This document shows, piece by piece, positions 19,737 through 29,334 of a stretch of DNA of 63,970 nucleotides. Both the position numbers and the translations under genes were made by a program. The notes beneath the pieces were generated by a model. The model saw only the letters and a list, made by a program, of their open reading frames with translations, was not told the origin of the DNA and made no database searches. Origin of the DNA: Streptococcus loxodontisalivarius (GTDB lineage Bacteria; Bacillota; Bacilli; Lactobacillales; Streptococcaceae); the NCBI RefSeq assembly GCF_016908645.1, contig NZ_JAFBEH010000005.1:1-63970 (forward strand), written 5' to 3'. Positions within the stretch are counted from its first letter, which is position 1, and every line of letters begins with the position of its first letter.

Positions 19737-22262
19737 ATGGCAAATATTTTACGCACAATCATCGAGAATGATAAAGGCGAAATTAAAAAACTAGAAAAGA
19801 TTGCAAAAAAAGTTGAAGCTTATGCTGATGAGATGGCTGATCTTTCAGACGCTCAGCTTCAAGCTAAGACAGAAGAGTTTAAGGATAGATACCAATTTGG
19901 AGAGACATTGGATGATCTACTTCCTGAGGCTTTCGCGGTAGTTCGTGAAGGGGCTAAACGTGTTCTCGGCTTGTTCCCATACCGTGTTCAAATCATGGGG
20001 GGGATCGTTCTTCACCACGGTGACGTTCCTGAGATGCGTACTGGTGAGGGTAAAACCTTGACCGCTACCATGCCAGTTTACCTTAATGCCCTTGCTGGCG
20101 AAGGGGTACACGTTATCACCGTCAATGAATACCTTTCAGAACGTGATGCGACTGAGATGGGTGAACTTTACAGCTGGCTTGGTTTGTCAGTAGGTATCAA
20201 CCTTGCGTCAAAATCAACGCTTGAAAAACGCGAAGCTTATAACTGTGATATCACTTATTCAACCAACTCTGAGATTGGTTTTGACTATCTTCGTGATAAC
20301 ATGGTTCGTCGTCGTGAAGACATGGTTCAGCGTCCGCTTAACTTTGCCTTGGTCGATGAGGTTGACTCAGTTTTGATTGACGAAGCTCGTACACCATTGA
20401 TCGTATCAGGTCCAGTTAGCTCTGAAACAAGTCAGCTTTACTATCGTGCTGACCGTTTCGTTAAAACTTTGGATCGTGACGACTACGCTATTGATGTGCC
20501 AACTAAGACTATCGGTCTTTTGGATTCAGGTATCGATAAGGCTGAGGAATTCTTTAACCTCAACAACCTTTACGATATTGAAAATGTTGCACTGACTCAC
20601 TATATTGATAATGCGCTCCGCGCTAACTATATCATGCTTCTTGATATTGACTACGTGGTTTCAGAGAAAAAAGAAATCCTCATCGTTGACCAATTTACAG
20701 GTCGTACCATGGAAGGACGCCGTTTCTCTGACGGTCTTCACCAAGCCATCGAAGCCAAAGAAGATGTGCCAATTCAGGATGAATCAAAAACATCTGCCTC
20801 AATCACCTACCAAAACATGTTCCGTATGTACAAAAAATTGGCAGGTATGACTGGTACTGGTAAAACTGAGGAAGAGGAATTCCGCGAAATCTACAACATG
20901 CGCATTATTCCAATTCCAACTAACCGTCCTGTTCAACGTATTGACCACTCTGACCTTCTTTACCCAACCTTGGAAGCTAAATTCCGTGCTGTTGTGAAAG
21001 ATATCAAAGAACGTCATGAAAAAGGACAACCAGTCTTGGTTGGTACTGTTGCGGTTGAAACATCTGACTATATTTCTAAACAATTGGTAGCAGAAGGTGT
21101 GCCTCACGAAGTGCTTAATGCCAAAAACCACGCTAAAGAAGCACAAATCATCATGAATGCAGGTCAGCGTGGTGCCGTTACTATTGCAACCAATATGGCT
21201 GGTCGTGGTACCGATATTAAACTTGGTGCTGGTGTTCTTGATCTTGGTGGTCTCTGTGTTATCGGTACAGAGCGTCACGAAAGTCGTCGTATCGATAATC
21301 AGCTCCGTGGTCGTGCAGGTCGTCAAGGTGACCCAGGTGAATCACAATTCTACCTCTCACTTGAGGATGATTTGATGCGTCGCTTCGGTTCTGACCGTAT
21401 CAAGGTCTTCTTGGACCGCTTGAGTGGTGACGAAGATATCGTTATCAAGTCTCGTATGTTTACAAGCCAGGTCGAATCTGCCCAAAAACGTGTCGAAGGT
21501 AATAACTACGATACTCGTAAACAGGTTCTCCAGTACGATGATGTTATGCGTGAACAACGTGAAATCATCTATGCAAACCGCTACGAAGTAATTACTGCCA
21601 TTCGTGATCTTGAGCCAGAAATTTCAGCAATGATCGAGCGTACAATTGACCGTGTTGTAGATAACCACAGCCGTTCTGACTACGATGAGGCTCTTGAAGG
21701 AATCTTGACCTTTGCTCGTAACAACCTTGTTGCAGAAGATAGCATTAGCTTGTCTGATTTGGAAGATCTTAGCTTTGATGAAATTAAAGATGAGCTTCTT
21801 GAACGTGCAATGAAGGTTTACCACAACCAAATTTCAAAACTTCCAAATGAAGATGCTGTCATCGAATTCCAAAAAGTTTTGATTTTGATGGTTGTTGATA
21901 ATCACTGGACTGACCATATCGACTCGCTTGATCAATTGCGTCAAGCTGTTGGACTTCGTGGTTACGCTCAGAATAACCCAATCGTTGAATACCAAAGCGA
22001 AGCTTTCCGTATGTTTAACGATATGGTGTCATCAATTGAATTTGAAGTGACACGTACCATGATGAAAGCTCAAATTCACCAACAAGAACGTGAAAAATCA
22101 CCAGAGCAAGTTCGTACGACAGCAACTCAAAATATTGCTGCACAGACTCCTGGTCAGGAAGAAGTTGCTGAAAAACTTGATTTTTCTAACGTTGGTCGTA
22201 ACGATGCTTGTCCATGTGGATCAGGTAAAAAATTCAAAAACTGCCACGGCAAACACCTATAA
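19737..22262 (+). CDS. secA: Preprotein translocase ATPase SecA
   Basis: This 841-residue motor drives unfolded secretory proteins through SecYEG at the membrane. Nucleotide-binding domain 1 has [10 protein letters not shown] and [16 protein letters not shown]. The preprotein cross-linking and helical scaffold domains follow, and the C-terminus carries the zinc/SecB-type tail [14 protein letters not shown]. Length is that of the housekeeping SecA1. AAAGGAA precedes the ATG. There is no sign of the accessory SecA2 system here. Confidence 0.98.
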   Translation: MANILRTIIENDKGEIKKLEKIAKKVEAYADEMADLSDAQLQAKTEEFKDRYQFGETLDDLLPEAFAVVREGAKRVLGLFPYRVQIMGGIVLHHGDVPEMRTGEGKTLTATMPVYLNALAGEGVHVITVNEYLSERDATEMGELYSWLGLSVGINLASKSTLEKREAYNCDITYSTNSEIGFDYLRDNMVRRREDMVQRPLNFALVDEVDSVLIDEARTPLIVSGPVSSETSQLYYRADRFVKTLDRDDYAIDVPTKTIGLLDSGIDKAEEFFNLNNLYDIENVALTHYIDNALRANYIMLLDIDYVVSEKKEILIVDQFTGRTMEGRRFSDGLHQAIEAKEDVPIQDESKTSASITYQNMFRMYKKLAGMTGTGKTEEEEFREIYNMRIIPIPTNRPVQRIDHSDLLYPTLEAKFRAVVKDIKERHEKGQPVLVGTVAVETSDYISKQLVAEGVPHEVLNAKNHAKEAQIIMNAGQRGAVTIATNMAGRGTDIKLGAGVLDLGGLCVIGTERHESRRIDNQLRGRAGRQGDPGESQFYLSLEDDLMRRFGSDRIKVFLDRLSGDEDIVIKSRMFTSQVESAQKRVEGNNYDTRKQVLQYDDVMREQREIIYANRYEVITAIRDLEPEISAMIERTIDRVVDNHSRSDYDEALEGILTFARNNLVAEDSISLSDLEDLSFDEIKDELLERAMKVYHNQISKLPNEDAVIEFQKVLILMVVDNHWTDHIDSLDQLRQAVGLRGYAQNNPIVEYQSEAFRMFNDMVSSIEFEVTRTMMKAQIHQQEREKSPEQVRTTATQNIAAQTPGQEEVAEKLDFSNVGRNDACPCGSGKKFKNCHGKHL

Positions 22263-22266
22263 GCAG

Positions 22267-22281
22267 AATATTCTGAAAAAT
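22267..22281. promoter_or_regulatory. Candidate CodY box before the DAHP synthase genes
   Basis: AATATTCTGAAAAAT matches the consensus AATTTTCWGAAAATT at 13 of 15 positions. It ends 3 bp before the -35 box, the same geometry as the box at codY itself. Confidence 0.5.
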
Positions 22282-22283
22282 TG

Positions 22284-22313
22284 TTGAAAATTATTTGTAA
22301 AACATGATATAAT
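22284..22313 (+). promoter_or_regulatory. Promoter of the DAHP synthase pair
   Basis: TTGAAA and TATAAT are spaced by 18 bp. Confidence 0.65.
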
Positions 22314-22354
22314 GAAAACAATTTAAATTTTCAAACAATAATGAGGAGAAAAAT

Positions 22355-23389
22355 ATGTCATTTACACCCGCAAGTGAAAAAATCAATGTTGAAGAACTTC
22401 GTGAATTGTCAAAATTGACAGGCGAAGCTTTAGCTAAAAAAGAAGCTCGTGACCAAGAGCTTGCTGCTATCATGCGAGGAGAAGACGACCGTGTCCTCCT
22501 TGTCATCGGTCCATGTTCTTCTGATAATGAAGAAGCTGTGCTTGATTACGCTAACCGTCTTGCTAAATTGCAAGAAGAGGTTAAAGACCGTGTCTTCATG
22601 GTTATGCGTGTCTACACTGCTAAACCTCGTACTAACGGTGACGGCTACAAGGGTCTTGTTCACCAACCAGATGCTGAAGGTGAGCCAAACTTGATCAATG
22701 GTATCAAGGCAGTTCGTAACCTTCACTACCGTGTTATCACTGAAACAGGTATCACAACTGCTGATGAAATGCTCTACCCAGAAAATCTTCCATTGGTAGA
22801 TGACTTGGTATCATACATCGCTATCGGTGCTCGCTCAGTTGAGGACCAACAGCACCGTTTCGTTGCTTCAGGTATCGATGTACCAACTGGTATGAAAAAC
22901 CCAACATCAGGTAACTTGAACATCATGTTCAACGGTATCTATGCTGCACAAAACAAACAAAACTTCCTTTTCAATGGTGAAGAAGTCAATACATCAGGTA
23001 ACCCACTTGCTCACGCTATCTTGCGTGGTGCGGTTAATGAGTACGGCAAAAACATTCCAAACTACTACTACGATAATGTTTTGGAAACTATCGCTCAGTA
23101 TGAAAAAATGGGACTTGAAAATCCATTCATCATGATTGACACTAACCACGATAACTCAGGTAAACAATACCTTGAACAAGTTCGTATCGTTCGTCAAACA
23201 CTTATCAACCGTGACTGGAATGAAAGCATCCGCAAATACGTTCGTGGTTTCATGATTGAGTCTTACCTTGAAGACGGTCGTCAAGATAAACCAGAAATCT
23301 ACGGTAAATCAATCACAGACCCATGTCTTGGTTGGGATAATACAGAACAACTTGTTCGTGAAATTTACAACACATTAGGTGATAAATAA
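22355..23389 (+). CDS. DAHP synthase, first copy
   Basis: This 344-residue class I alpha enzyme condenses phosphoenolpyruvate and erythrose-4-phosphate, the entry to the shikimate pathway. Signature motifs are VIGPCSSDNEEAV, RVYTAKPRTNGDGYKG, GARSVEDQQHR and TNHDNSGKQY. The ATG follows TGAGGAG. The stop codon overlaps the next start by one base, so the two copies are translationally coupled. The pair probably differs in feedback inhibition (Phe or Tyr), which sequence alone does not decide. Confidence 0.95.
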   Translation: MSFTPASEKINVEELRELSKLTGEALAKKEARDQELAAIMRGEDDRVLLVIGPCSSDNEEAVLDYANRLAKLQEEVKDRVFMVMRVYTAKPRTNGDGYKGLVHQPDAEGEPNLINGIKAVRNLHYRVITETGITTADEMLYPENLPLVDDLVSYIAIGARSVEDQQHRFVASGIDVPTGMKNPTSGNLNIMFNGIYAAQNKQNFLFNGEEVNTSGNPLAHAILRGAVNEYGKNIPNYYYDNVLETIAQYEKMGLENPFIMIDTNHDNSGKQYLEQVRIVRQTLINRDWNESIRKYVRGFMIESYLEDGRQDKPEIYGKSITDPCLGWDNTEQLVREIYNTLGDK

Positions 23390-24447
23390 TGGGAATTCAT
23401 CAAAAGAGTGCTACCATTGATGTAGCTCAAGTTAAGGCACTTTCAAAGTTGGAAGGTGACTTCTTAGCACGCAAGGAAGCGCGTGATATCGAGCTTGCCA
23501 ATATTATTAAGGGTGACGATGAGCGTCTTCTCCTTGTGATTGGTCCATGTTCATCAGATAATGAAGAAGCTGTTCTTGAGTATGCTCGCCGTTTGGCTGC
23601 TCTTCAAGAAGAAGTTAAAGACAAGATTTTCATGGTTATGCGTGTTTACACTGCGAAACCACGTACCAACGGTGACGGTTATAAAGGGCTTATCCACCAA
23701 CCTGATACTTCAAAATTACCTGACCTTATCAATGGTATCGCCGCAGTTCGTAACTTGCACTACCGTGTTATCACTGAGACAGGATTGACAACTGCTGATG
23801 AGATGCTCTATCCATCAAACCTTGGTTTGGTTGATGATTTGGTATCTTACCACGCTATCGGAGCACGTTCCGTTGAGGATCAAGAGCACCGCTTTGTTGC
23901 CTCAGGTATCGACGTGCCAACCGGTATGAAAAATCCAACGTCTGGTAATCTTAATGTCATGTTTAACGGTCTCTACGCTGCACAAAATGGACAAAACTTC
24001 ATTTACAACAATGCAGAGGTTGAAACGGATGGAAATCCACTTGCTCACGTTATCTTGCGTGGTGCAACAAATGAGCATGGCGAAAATGTTCCAAATTACT
24101 ACTATGATAATTTGATTAAGGCTATCGATAAGTATGAAAAACTAGGTCTTGCTAACCCATTTATCGTTGTGGACACTAACCATGACAATTCTGGTAAACA
24201 ATACCTAGACCAAATTCGTATCGTTCGTCAGACACTCATCAACCGTGATTGGAATGAAAAAATCAAACAGTATGTTCGTGGTTTCATGATTGAATCATAT
24301 CTTGAAGACGGACGTCAGGATAATCCTGAAGTCTTCGGTAAATCAATTACAGACCCATGTCTTGGTTGGGATAAGACTGAGAAAATGATTCGTGAAATTC
24401 ACGCAACACTCAGCTACGATTCATTCGAAGAATTGTTGAAAAAATAA
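23389..24447 (+). CDS. DAHP synthase, second copy
   Basis: This 352-residue paralogue of the preceding gene has all the same active-site motifs (VIGPCSSDNEEAV, RVYTAKPRTNGDGYKG, GARSVEDQEHR, TNHDNSGKQY). Differences concentrate at the N-terminus, in the inserts around residues 95-105 and 210-225, and in an 11-residue C-terminal extension (SFEELLKK). These are the places where feedback specificity usually varies. It starts in the stop codon of the first copy and ends in a strong terminator. Confidence 0.95.
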   Translation: MGIHQKSATIDVAQVKALSKLEGDFLARKEARDIELANIIKGDDERLLLVIGPCSSDNEEAVLEYARRLAALQEEVKDKIFMVMRVYTAKPRTNGDGYKGLIHQPDTSKLPDLINGIAAVRNLHYRVITETGLTTADEMLYPSNLGLVDDLVSYHAIGARSVEDQEHRFVASGIDVPTGMKNPTSGNLNVMFNGLYAAQNGQNFIYNNAEVETDGNPLAHVILRGATNEHGENVPNYYYDNLIKAIDKYEKLGLANPFIVVDTNHDNSGKQYLDQIRIVRQTLINRDWNEKIKQYVRGFMIESYLEDGRQDNPEVFGKSITDPCLGWDKTEKMIREIHATLSYDSFEELLKK

Positions 24448-24453
24448 ATGAAT

Positions 24454-24484
24454 AAAAAGAGGTGGCAGACTGCGACCTCTTTTT
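24454..24484 (+). terminator. Terminator of the DAHP synthase pair
   Basis: AAAAAGAGGT pairs perfectly with ACCTCTTTTT. Confidence 0.9.
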
Positions 24485-24627
24485 AAATGAACGAAACCGA
24501 ACATAGGCACGAGTGGTGTCAGTTTAACACCCTTTGTATCATCTTATTTTCACACAGCCTAAACGCTATGTGAAAAAGATAGATTGTCTAAAGTCTTGAC
24601 GACTTGTCGTTCTTTGCGTCGTAGAGA

Positions 24628-24960
24628 GTGGGACAAAAATCGGTAATTCCGAAGGAATTCGATTTTGTCAGCAAGTCTTTCTTTTAAGTTGCTAACCTGA
24701 AACAGTCTATCCCCAGACTATTTCACTCCCACCTCCGCACAGTTTCAACAGTTCAGTGAACTGTTGAAGGTGGGAAATAAAGAAAGCGTAGCTTTCCATC
24801 AACTCCACTCAGCAGTGGTTCATTGGTGCTAAAGCACCTAATGAATTGTGCAGGGGACTTTCTAAGCTGGCAAAGCCAGCAAGAAAGGCTCCCAACCACT
24901 GCGTCTTGCAAATCAGACTAAAAAAGAAAGAGGGCTAGGAGTTTTTTCCCAGCCCCCTGA
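24628..24960 (+). repeat. Dispersed intergenic repeat B3
   Basis: This is the longest copy. It opens AGAGTGGGACAAAAATCGG with the GGAATTCGATTTTGTC return arm. Blocks shared with B2 follow (AGCAAGTCTTTCTTTTAAGT, AAATAAAGAAAGCG, CAACCACTGCGTCTTGC), with the CCCACCTCCGCACAG arm of B1/B4 placed in the middle and several palindromic blocks added (CAACAGTTCAGTGAACTGTTG, TGCTAAAGCA, GCTGGCAAAGCCAGC). It ends with a GGGCTAGGAGTTTTTTCCCAGCCC hairpin. Confidence 0.85.
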
Positions 24961-25083
24961 CGTGGGTGCGTCTACGAAATCAAAGATTTCGGAATTATCG
25001 TATATTTTCGCTGTGTGTTCTGCGGGCTTTGTATCATTGGATTTGAACGCGGGCTACGGACGGTGTCAAAAAGATGAACATTT

Positions 25084-25151
25084 CCTAGACACTTTGCGTC
25101 TTCGTCAAGTTCCCTATTTTGACTGTGTCCGCTTAACGCCCACTGTATCAT
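25084..25151 (+). repeat. Repeat family C unit
   Basis: It runs from CCTAGACACTTTGCGTCTTC through TCCCTATTTT to CGCCCACTGTATCAT and is about 68 bp, the same span as the unit ahead of uvrA. Confidence 0.65.
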
Positions 25152-25244
25152 GCGATTCGAACACGGACTAAAAAGCTAGTGAAAAAGAGACGTATCTGTA
25201 ATTTTAATTACTTACAGATACGGCTACTTTTAGGTATAAATCCT

Positions 25245-25310
25245 CCTAGACGCTGGACGTCTTCGTCAGATTTCCTATTTTCATACGCTTTTTCACGCCC
25301 TTTGTATCAT
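25245..25310 (+). repeat. Repeat family C unit before acpS
   Basis: It runs from CCTAGACGCTGGACGTCTTC through TTCCTATTTT to CGCCCTTTGTATCAT. The TATCAT could serve as the -10 of acpS, whose start is 23 bp further on behind AGAAAGGA. Confidence 0.65.
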
Positions 25311-25332
25311 TTCATTAAGAAAGGATTTATTT

Positions 25333-25692
25333 ATGATTGTTGGTCATGGGATTGATTTGCAGGAGATTTCTGCTATCAAGAAAGCCTACGACAAGCATCC
25401 ACGCTTTGCCAAACGTGTTTTGACTGAGCGGGAATTTGAGCTTTTTGAATCTTATACAGGTCAGCGCCAGATGACCTTCTTAGCAGGTCGTTGGGCTGGT
25501 AAGGAAGCCTTTTCCAAGGCTATGGGGACTGGGATCGGCAAGCTGACCTTTCAGGATATTGAGATTCTAAAGGATGACAAGGGTGCGCCTTATATCGCCA
25601 AGAGTCCCTTTGTCGGCAGGTGCTTGATTTCTATCTCTCATAGTGGTAATTTAGTACAGGCGAGTGTTATCCTGGACGATGATAAGGGGTAG
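25333..25692 (+). CDS. acpS: Holo-[acyl-carrier-protein] synthase
   Basis: This 119-residue phosphopantetheinyl transferase activates the fatty-acid acyl carrier protein using CoA. The Mg-binding Asp lies in GHGIDLQEI and the catalytic Glu in [16 protein letters not shown]. The C-terminal [11 protein letters not shown] is family-specific. AGAAAGGA precedes the ATG. It is paired with alr, 52 bp downstream, as in other streptococci. Confidence 0.96.
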   Translation: MIVGHGIDLQEISAIKKAYDKHPRFAKRVLTEREFELFESYTGQRQMTFLAGRWAGKEAFSKAMGTGIGKLTFQDIEILKDDKGAPYIAKSPFVGRCLISISHSGNLVQASVILDDDKG

Positions 25693-25744
25693 ACATTCTT
25701 TGATGGTTTTATGTTATGAAAATGGCTGAGCTTTGGAGGTAATT

Positions 25745-26851
25745 ATGATTTCAAGTTTACATAGACCAACGGTTGCCAAGATTGATTTGGAGGCTATCAC
25801 TGCTAATATTGAAGCTGTCAAGGCTCATATTCCAGCTGATAAAAAGACCTATGCAGTGGTTAAGGCTAATGCCTACGGTCATGGTGCAGTTGAGGTTGCT
25901 AAGCGTGTTGTTGATTTAGTGGCGGGTTTTTGTGTGTCCAATGTGGATGAGGCTTTGGAGCTGCGTCAACATGGCATTACCAAAGAAATTTTGATTCTGG
26001 GAGTTGTTATGCCAGAGGAATTGGATTTGGTGATTGCTAATGATTTGACCATAGCAGTAGCCAGTCTGGACTGGGTTCATGCTGCTTTGAAGGAAACTAT
26101 TGCTTTTAAAAAATTGCATGTCCACATCAAGGTTGACTCAGGTATGGGGCGTATAGGCTTTAGAAATCTTGATGAGACGAATCAAGCCATGCGTCTTCTT
26201 AGAGATGCAGGTGTTGAGATTGATGGGATTTTTACGCATTTTGCTACAGCAGATGAGGCAGATGATGGCAAATTTAATCAGCAACTAGCCTTCTTTAAGG
26301 ACTTTCTAGCTGGTTTGGAGCAGGTTCCTGCCTTGGTGCACGCCAGCAATTCGGCAACCAGTCTCTGGCATAGCCAAACTATTTTTAATGCAGTGCGATT
26401 GGGTATCGTCTGCTATGGTCTTAATCCTAGTGGAACTGAGCTTGCGCTTCCCTATCCCCTCAAGCCTGCTCTGCAATTAGAATCAGCCCTTGTCCACGTC
26501 AAAAAGCTGGAGGCAGGGCAAGATGTGGGTTATGGAGCCACTTATACTAGTCAGGAGGAGCAGATCATAGGGACTCTGCCTATCGGCTATGCGGACGGTT
26601 GGACCCGTGATATGCAGGGCTTTTCAGTCTTGGTTGAGGGACAGCTCTGCCCTATCGTGGGGCGCGTGTCTATGGACCAGATTACCATTCGCCTGCCTAA
26701 GGCTTATCCCTTGGGTACTCCAGTGGTTTTGATTGGCAATAGCGGAGCTGCCAGCATATCAGCGACTGATGTTGCCAGCTATCGTGGAACCATCAACTAC
26801 GAGGTGCTCTGTCTTCTCAGCGACCGCATACCGAGACAGTATGGGGAATAA
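25745..26851 (+). CDS. alr: Alanine racemase
   Basis: This 368-residue PLP enzyme makes D-alanine for peptidoglycan and teichoic acids. The PLP lysine is in [10 protein letters not shown] near residue 38, and the second catalytic residue is the Tyr in DVGYGATY. The start at 25745 follows TTGGAGG; the frame extends four codons upstream over that site. It forms a unit with acpS. Confidence 0.97.
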   Translation: MISSLHRPTVAKIDLEAITANIEAVKAHIPADKKTYAVVKANAYGHGAVEVAKRVVDLVAGFCVSNVDEALELRQHGITKEILILGVVMPEELDLVIANDLTIAVASLDWVHAALKETIAFKKLHVHIKVDSGMGRIGFRNLDETNQAMRLLRDAGVEIDGIFTHFATADEADDGKFNQQLAFFKDFLAGLEQVPALVHASNSATSLWHSQTIFNAVRLGIVCYGLNPSGTELALPYPLKPALQLESALVHVKKLEAGQDVGYGATYTSQEEQIIGTLPIGYADGWTRDMQGFSVLVEGQLCPIVGRVSMDQITIRLPKAYPLGTPVVLIGNSGAASISATDVASYRGTINYEVLCLLSDRIPRQYGE

Positions 26852-26862
26852 GTAAATAAGAA

Positions 26863-27162
26863 CAGTTTCTGTTGTTGTTAAACCTAACGCAGATAAGTGA
26901 TTGACAAATCGCCAGGGCAGTATAAGGATTCTACCGTATGAGCATGGAAGGGTAATTTTAGAAGCGTCTGCTATGGGCGAGCGAAGCGAGCTTCATCCGT
27001 TGCTTTTCGCCGAAGTGAAAGTGCTAGAACCGAAAGGTTCTAGCACTAGGGGTTAGTGAGACCCTAGGCTCGCTAAGAAGGAATGGAACGACGAAGTCGG
27101 TCGCTTCCGCCCCGCACTACTTAAGAAAAGCAACAAAATATAAAAAGGACAACAATAGAAAT
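26863..27162. repeat. Family A repeat element R1
   Basis: This 300-bp non-coding element is bounded by TTTCTGTTGTTGT and its near-inverse (12 of 13). Inside are TATAAGGATTCTACCGTATGAGCATGG (shared with R2 in split form), the hairpin GCTAGAACCGAAAGGTTCTAGC, a GCGAGCGAAGCGAGC-type palindrome and the exit motif CTTCCGCCCCGCACTACTTAAG. No transposase is present. Confidence 0.8.
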
Positions 27163-27173
27163 AAATCAACCAA

Positions 27174-27204
27174 AGTAGAGAGTGGAGCCATTCTCTACTT
27201 TTTT
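27174..27204 (+). terminator. Terminator upstream of recG
   Basis: AGTAGAGAGTGG pairs with CCATTCTCTACT (one G-T pair) around AG, followed by TTTTT. The recG -10 begins directly after. Confidence 0.9.
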
Positions 27205-27212
27205 GTTATAAT
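27204..27212 (+). promoter_or_regulatory. Extended -10 promoter of recG
   Basis: TGTTATAAT is an extended -10 whose last base lies 7 bp before the recG ATG. The expected transcription start is therefore at the start codon and the message may be leaderless. The -35 region falls inside the terminator stem. Confidence 0.65.
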
Positions 27213-27218
27213 AGTTTT

Positions 27219-29234
27219 ATGAAATTACAGGATCCAATTGCGGCTTTGAAGGGTTTTGGTCCCAAGTCTGCTGAAAAATTTGCTAAGCTAGGTCTTTTTA
27301 CTATCGAAGATCTCTTTTTGTATTTTCCTTTTCGTTATGAGGATTTTAAGTCTAAGTCGGTCTTTGAGCTTATGGACGGTGAGAAGGCTGTGATGACAGG
27401 GACTGTGGTGACTCCTGCCAATGTTCAGTACTATGGCTTTAAGCGTAATCGTCTTTCTTTTAAAATCAAGCAGGGCGAGGCTGTGATTGCGGTCAGCTTT
27501 TTTAATCAACCCTATTTAGCTGATAAGATTGAACTGGGTAGTGAGTTGGCTGTTTTTGGAAAATGGGAGGCTGCCAAGTCAGCTCTTACTGGCATGAAGG
27601 TCTTGGCTCAGGTAGAAGATGATATGCAGCCAGTCTATCATGTGGCTCAGGGCATCTCCCAGGCTGCGCTGGTTAAGGCTATCAAGGCTGCCTTTGACTC
27701 AGGTCTCCTATCAGAATTAAGAGAGAGCCTTCCACAGGAATTGATGGACAAATACCGTCTGATGACAAGACAAGAAGCGGTTGCAGCTATGCATTTTCCA
27801 AGAGATTTAGCTGTCTATAAGCAGGCTTTGAGACGGGTTAAGTTTGAAGAACTTTTCTATTTTCAAATGAACTTGCAAGCTCTAAAGGCTGAAAATAAAT
27901 CTGAAAGCAATGGTTTGATCATTTCCTATGATAGAGAAAAGCTAGAAGACAAGGTCTCTGCTCTGCCATTTCCCCTAACAGATGCTCAAAGGAGGAGTCT
28001 GGACGAGATTTTAGCGGATATGGCGTCAGGTTCTCACATGAATCGCCTTTTGCAGGGGGATGTTGGGTCTGGTAAGACGGTTATCGCCAGTCTTGCCATG
28101 TATGCTGCCTATACAGCTGGTCTGCAATCGGCGCTAATGGTGCCAACTGAGATTTTGGCTGAGCAGCATTTTCAGAGTTTGACGGAGCTTTTCCCTGACC
28201 TCAATGTTGCGCTTTTGACCTCTGGTATGAAGGCTGCGGTTAAGCGAGCAGCCATGACAGGTATCGCTGATGGCTCGGTGGATATGATTGTAGGGACCCA
28301 CTCTCTTATTCAAGATGCTGTTAGCTATCACAATCTAGGCTTGGTTATTACAGACGAGCAGCACCGCTTTGGTGTCAATCAGCGCCGCGTCTTTAGAGAG
28401 AAAGGCAATAACCCTGACGTTCTTATGATGACAGCAACGCCTATTCCCAGAACCCTTGCTATCACGGCTTTTGGTGAGATGGATGTGTCTATCATCGACC
28501 AGATGCCTGCAGGTCGTAAGCCTATTATCACGCGTTGGGTCAAGCACCAGCAGCTGGATACGGTCCTCAACTGGATTAAGGGCGAACTGGCTAAGGATTC
28601 GCAGGTTTACTTCATTTCCCCTTTGATTGAGGAGTCTGAGGCTATGGATTTGAAAAATGCTGTCGCTCTGCATCAGGAGTTAGTAGATTATTTCGGTGAT
28701 TCTGCCACAGTCGCCCTCATGCACGGTCGCATGAAAAATGATGAAAAAGATGCCATCATGCAGGATTTCAAAAAGCGGAAATCGCAGATTTTAGTATCAA
28801 CGACCGTTATCGAGGTTGGGGTCAATGTACCTAATGCTACAGTCATGGTTATTATGGATGCGGACCGTTTTGGGCTCAGTCAGCTTCATCAGCTGCGCGG
28901 TCGAGTTGGTCGTGGAGATAAGCAATCCTACGCTATTTTGGTTGCCAATCCTAAAAATGAAACTGGGAAAAAACGCATGACTGCCATGGTGGATACGACA
29001 GATGGATTTGTCCTTGCTGAGGAAGATTTGAAGATGCGTGGTTCAGGTGAGATTTTTGGAACAAGGCAGTCAGGTATTCCAGAGTTTAAAGCAGCAGACC
29101 TCATTGAAGACTATGCTATCTTGGAGGAAGCAAGAAAAGTCGCAGGACAGATTGTAGCTGATAAAAACTGGAAAGAAGACAGTCGCTGGCAAGTCATTCT
29201 TGCTAATTTAGCAGAAAAAGGAAATTTTGACTGA
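27219..29234 (+). CDS. recG: ATP-dependent DNA helicase RecG
   Basis: This 671-residue branch-migration helicase remodels stalled forks and Holliday junctions. A wedge/OB domain occupies about 60-160. Helicase motifs follow: LLQGDVGSGKTVIA, motif II DEQHRFG, TATPIPRTLA, and motif VI QLHQLRGRVGRG. The start at 27219 begins the conserved N-terminus KLQDPIAALKGFGPKSAEKF. No Shine-Dalgarno is present, in keeping with the leaderless reading. Confidence 0.97.
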   Translation: MKLQDPIAALKGFGPKSAEKFAKLGLFTIEDLFLYFPFRYEDFKSKSVFELMDGEKAVMTGTVVTPANVQYYGFKRNRLSFKIKQGEAVIAVSFFNQPYLADKIELGSELAVFGKWEAAKSALTGMKVLAQVEDDMQPVYHVAQGISQAALVKAIKAAFDSGLLSELRESLPQELMDKYRLMTRQEAVAAMHFPRDLAVYKQALRRVKFEELFYFQMNLQALKAENKSESNGLIISYDREKLEDKVSALPFPLTDAQRRSLDEILADMASGSHMNRLLQGDVGSGKTVIASLAMYAAYTAGLQSALMVPTEILAEQHFQSLTELFPDLNVALLTSGMKAAVKRAAMTGIADGSVDMIVGTHSLIQDAVSYHNLGLVITDEQHRFGVNQRRVFREKGNNPDVLMMTATPIPRTLAITAFGEMDVSIIDQMPAGRKPIITRWVKHQQLDTVLNWIKGELAKDSQVYFISPLIEESEAMDLKNAVALHQELVDYFGDSATVALMHGRMKNDEKDAIMQDFKKRKSQILVSTTVIEVGVNVPNATVMVIMDADRFGLSQLHQLRGRVGRGDKQSYAILVANPKNETGKKRMTAMVDTTDGFVLAEEDLKMRGSGEIFGTRQSGIPEFKAADLIEDYAILEEARKVAGQIVADKNWKEDSRWQVILANLAEKGNFD

Positions 29235-29262
29235 TTAAGATTTTCTCAAGTTTTCTGCAAGC

Positions 29263-29293
29263 TTGCTTTAAGGTTTGGAAACTATACTATAAT
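29263..29293 (+). promoter_or_regulatory. Promoter of the 26-codon ORF
   Basis: TATAAT at 29288-29293 is good. The best -35 is TTGCTT at 29263, with a long 19-bp spacer. Confidence 0.5.
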
Positions 29294-29300
29294 CATCAAA

Positions 29301-29316
29301 GATGACACAAGTCATC
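29301..29316 (+). other. Leader hairpin
   Basis: GATGAC and GTCATC form a perfect 6-bp stem around ACAA at the expected transcript 5' end, ahead of AAAGAGG. Confidence 0.5.
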
Positions 29317-29334
29317 TAGAAAAGAGGTATTCCT

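Larger units (their letters stand above)
24485..25332. other. Repeat-rich gap without a convincing gene
   Basis: These 848 bp hold repeat copy B3 (24628-24960), two full units of repeat family C and shorter GTATCAT-ending pieces (near 24538 and 25037), and a perfect 10-bp hairpin GTATCTGTAA/TTACAGATAC at 25192-25221. An open frame of 69 codons near 24962-25171 lies wholly inside repeats and has no family resemblance. Confidence 0.7.

Noticed and set aside
24962..25171. 69-codon open frame in the gap before acpS
   Set aside because: It lies entirely within repeat sequence, has no ribosome site and no coherent protein character.
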